Part shown: positions 62,593-64,000 of the stretch, one piece after another
Layout of the letters: every line of letters starts with the position of its first letter
Position numbering within the stretch: position 1 is the stretch's first letter
Assembly: GCF_016025255.1 (NCBI RefSeq)
Contig: NZ_CP065592.1
Location: forward strand, 2,188,122 to 2,252,121
Source of the DNA: Sphingosinicella flava
GTDB lineage: Bacteria; Pseudomonadota; Alphaproteobacteria; Sphingomonadales; Sphingomonadaceae
Direction of reading: 5' to 3'
DNA length: 64,000 nt
Notes under the pieces: model-generated
Told to the model about the DNA's origin: nothing
Database searches by the model: none
What the model saw: only the letters and a program-made list of their open reading frames with translations
Program-made: the position numbers and the translations under genes

Positions 62593-64000
62593 TCAATCCG
62601 CCCAGGCCGCATCGTCCAGGTGGATTTCGGCGGCGGGGCGGTCGTTCCAATCGTCGCGCTTGATCCGTCCGGCGATCCACAGCTTGCGGTCTCCCGGAGC
62701 GGCGAGCAGGGTCTGGCCGAGCATGCTGTCCGCCAGCCGGAAGCCGATCGCCTTGATGCGTCGCCCGTCGTCGCCCGACACGATCAGGCGCAGATGCCCT
62801 TGCCCGACAATGTCGGCCTTGACGACCCGCACCGGTCCGGCGGCGACGCGCGGGCCCGGCCACCCCGCGCCATAGGGGCCGCCCGCTTCAAGGGCGTCGC
62901 AAAGCGCGGGATGGACGCCGCCCGGCGCCAAGACCGCGTCGAGAAGGAGGGCGCGGTCGTCGCGCGCGCGCGCGACATCGGCCGCCAGCCGGTCGTCGAG
63001 AAAGTCGGCGAGCGCGTCGAGGCAGTCGCGCGCGACGGTGAGGCCGGCCGCCATGGCATGCCCGCCGCCCGCCACCAGAAGGCCGCTGTCCTTGGCCGCG
63101 AGAATCGCCGCGCCGAGATCGACCCCGGCGATCGACCGGCCGGAGCCCTTGCCGATTCCCGCTTCGTCGAATGCCACGACGATGGCGGGCCGGCCCAATT
63201 TCTCCTTGAGGCGTCCGGCGACGATGCCGATGACTCCGGGATGCCAGCCCGCGCCGTGGACCAGGGCGACGGCGCGATTATCCTGCCCCGCGGCTGCGGC
63301 CTCCGCCGCTTCGCAGACCAGCATCTCGATCGCGCGCCGTTCCTGATTGTAGCGTTCCAGTTCCTCGGCCAGCGCCGCCGCTTCGGCTGGATCCTCGGTG
63401 GTGAGGAGGCGGACGCCGAGATCGGACTTGCCGACCCGCCCGCCCGCATTGATGCGCGGGCCGAGCGCGAAGCCGAGATCGGTGCAGGTCGGCGCGCGGT
63501 CGAGCCGCGACACCTCGATCAGGGCGGCGAGGCCGATGTTGCGGCGCTGCGCCATCACCTTCAGGCCCTGCGTCACGAAGGCGCGGTTGAGTCCCTTCAA
63601 CTGCGCGACGTCGGCGACGGTGCCGAGCGCGACGATGTCGAGCAAGTCGACGAGGCGCGGTTCCGGCCGTTCCGTGAAGAATCCGCGCCGCCGCAACGTC
63701 CGGATCAGGGCCGCGCCGAGCAGGAAGGCGACCCCGACGGCGGCGAGGTGACCGTGCGCGGCGGCGTCGGCTTCCTCATCCAAACGGTTGGGATTGACGA
63801 GCGCGAAGGCATTGGGAAGCGCGCTCGCGCATTTATGGTGGTCGACGACGATCACCTCGATCCCCGCATCCCGCGCCATGTCCAGCGCCTCGAACGCCTG
63901 CGCGCCGCAATCGACGGTGACGATCAGTTTCGCGCCGCCTTCGCCGATTCGCACCAGCGCTTCGCCCGACGGGCCATAGCCTTCCATCAGCCGGTCGGGG
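62593..64000 (-). CDS. recJ: Single-stranded-DNA-specific exonuclease RecJ (5' end outside window)
   Basis: A 5'-3' exonuclease for recombination and mismatch repair. The visible C-terminal 469 residues include the DHH motif in IVVDHHKCASALP, the DHHA1 domain with GGGHAMAAGLTV and GSGRSIAGVDL, and the OB-fold end. The frame stays open to the window edge (Pro-Asp-Arg-Leu before the first Met seen), so the catalytic N-terminus continues outside. It is the chromosomal flank of the tRNA-Glu island. Confidence 0.96.
   Translation of the reverse strand, partial: PDRLMEGYGPSGEALVRIGEGGAKLIVTVDCGAQAFEALDMARDAGIEVIVVDHHKCASALPNAFALVNPNRLDEEADAAAHGHLAAVGVAFLLGAALIRTLRRRGFFTERPEPRLVDLLDIVALGTVADVAQLKGLNRAFVTQGLKVMAQRRNIGLAALIEVSRLDRAPTCTDLGFALGPRINAGGRVGKSDLGVRLLTTEDPAEAAALAEELERYNQERRAIEMLVCEAAEAAAAGQDNRAVALVHGAGWHPGVIGIVAGRLKEKLGRPAIVVAFDEAGIGKGSGRSIAGVDLGAAILAAKDSGLLVAGGGHAMAAGLTVARDCLDALADFLDDRLAADVARARDDRALLLDAVLAPGGVHPALCDALEAGGPYGAGWPGPRVAAGPVRVVKADIVGQGHLRLIVSGDDGRRIKAIGFRLADSMLGQTLLAAPGDRKLWIAGRIKRDDWNDRPAAEIHLDDAAWAD

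Overview
The window is GC-rich, densely coded chromosomal DNA from an alphaproteobacterium, most likely a sphingomonad (Sphingomonadales). The reasons are the gene families present (SciP, ClpS, SspB, ATP12, class I PhaC with a phasin, a DUF445 protein, a CC0125/CC1285-type lipoprotein), GGAAC-N16/17-CGTT promoters of the EcfG general stress response type, and short hairpin repeats of a kind common between sphingomonad genes. This is inferred by reading; no search was run.

Layout. 1-8.5 kb: housekeeping genes (ATP12 tail, gmk, fumC, sspB, a HIT protein, an amino acid permease, a PfkB kinase, queG). 8.6-16.3 kb: an ABC-2 exporter, then an overlapping operon of an M16 peptidase, a LytS-type kinase and a LytTR regulator. 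16.4-22.2 kb: small lipoproteins and small stress-type proteins, including an 18-residue reading frame behind an exceptionally strong ribosome binding site. 22.3-24.2 kb: tRNA-Pro, a ferredoxin-NADP reductase and a PHA-system protein. 24.3-27.3 kb: three Tad-pilus genes (TadG, TadE, TadE-like). 27.3-31.7 kb: an argC-J-B-F-R operon with ARG boxes at the argC start. 31.8-43.8 kb: YceI, a hydrolase, uvrB, an M20 peptidase, mnmA, sciP, a SIMPL protein and a second cluster of small stress proteins. 44-49.7 kb: an RND efflux pair and a DUF445 protein. 49.7-57.1 kb: murA, a Crp/Fnr regulator, clpS, a phasin, a serine hydrolase, an AraC regulator and phaC. 57.2-59.7 kb: a GH31 glycosidase. 59.8-62.4 kb: a small tRNA-Glu island. 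62.6-64 kb: recJ, cut by the window edge.

Two things deserve attention. First, the island is bounded by a 38-bp repeat of the 3' part of tRNA-Glu(TTC). It has visibly lower GC than its surroundings and carries no integrase. Its two genes look like defence genes: an AbiF/AbiD-type HEPN protein with an R-x4-H motif and a HEPN/Toprim-associated protein. The 245 bases between the tRNA and the AbiF-type gene hold no gene but several strong hairpins, one followed by a T-rich tract in the orientation of the gene. This is a candidate structured RNA partner.

Second, two separate loci (20.8-22.0 kb and 39.9-40.6 kb) repeat one unusual arrangement: a Gln-rich disordered protein followed by a protein with a shared Ala-Lys-Asn-Pro plus alanine-rich segment. 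Several small genes in and near these loci have EcfG-like promoters, which suggests a coordinated set of stress proteins of unknown function.
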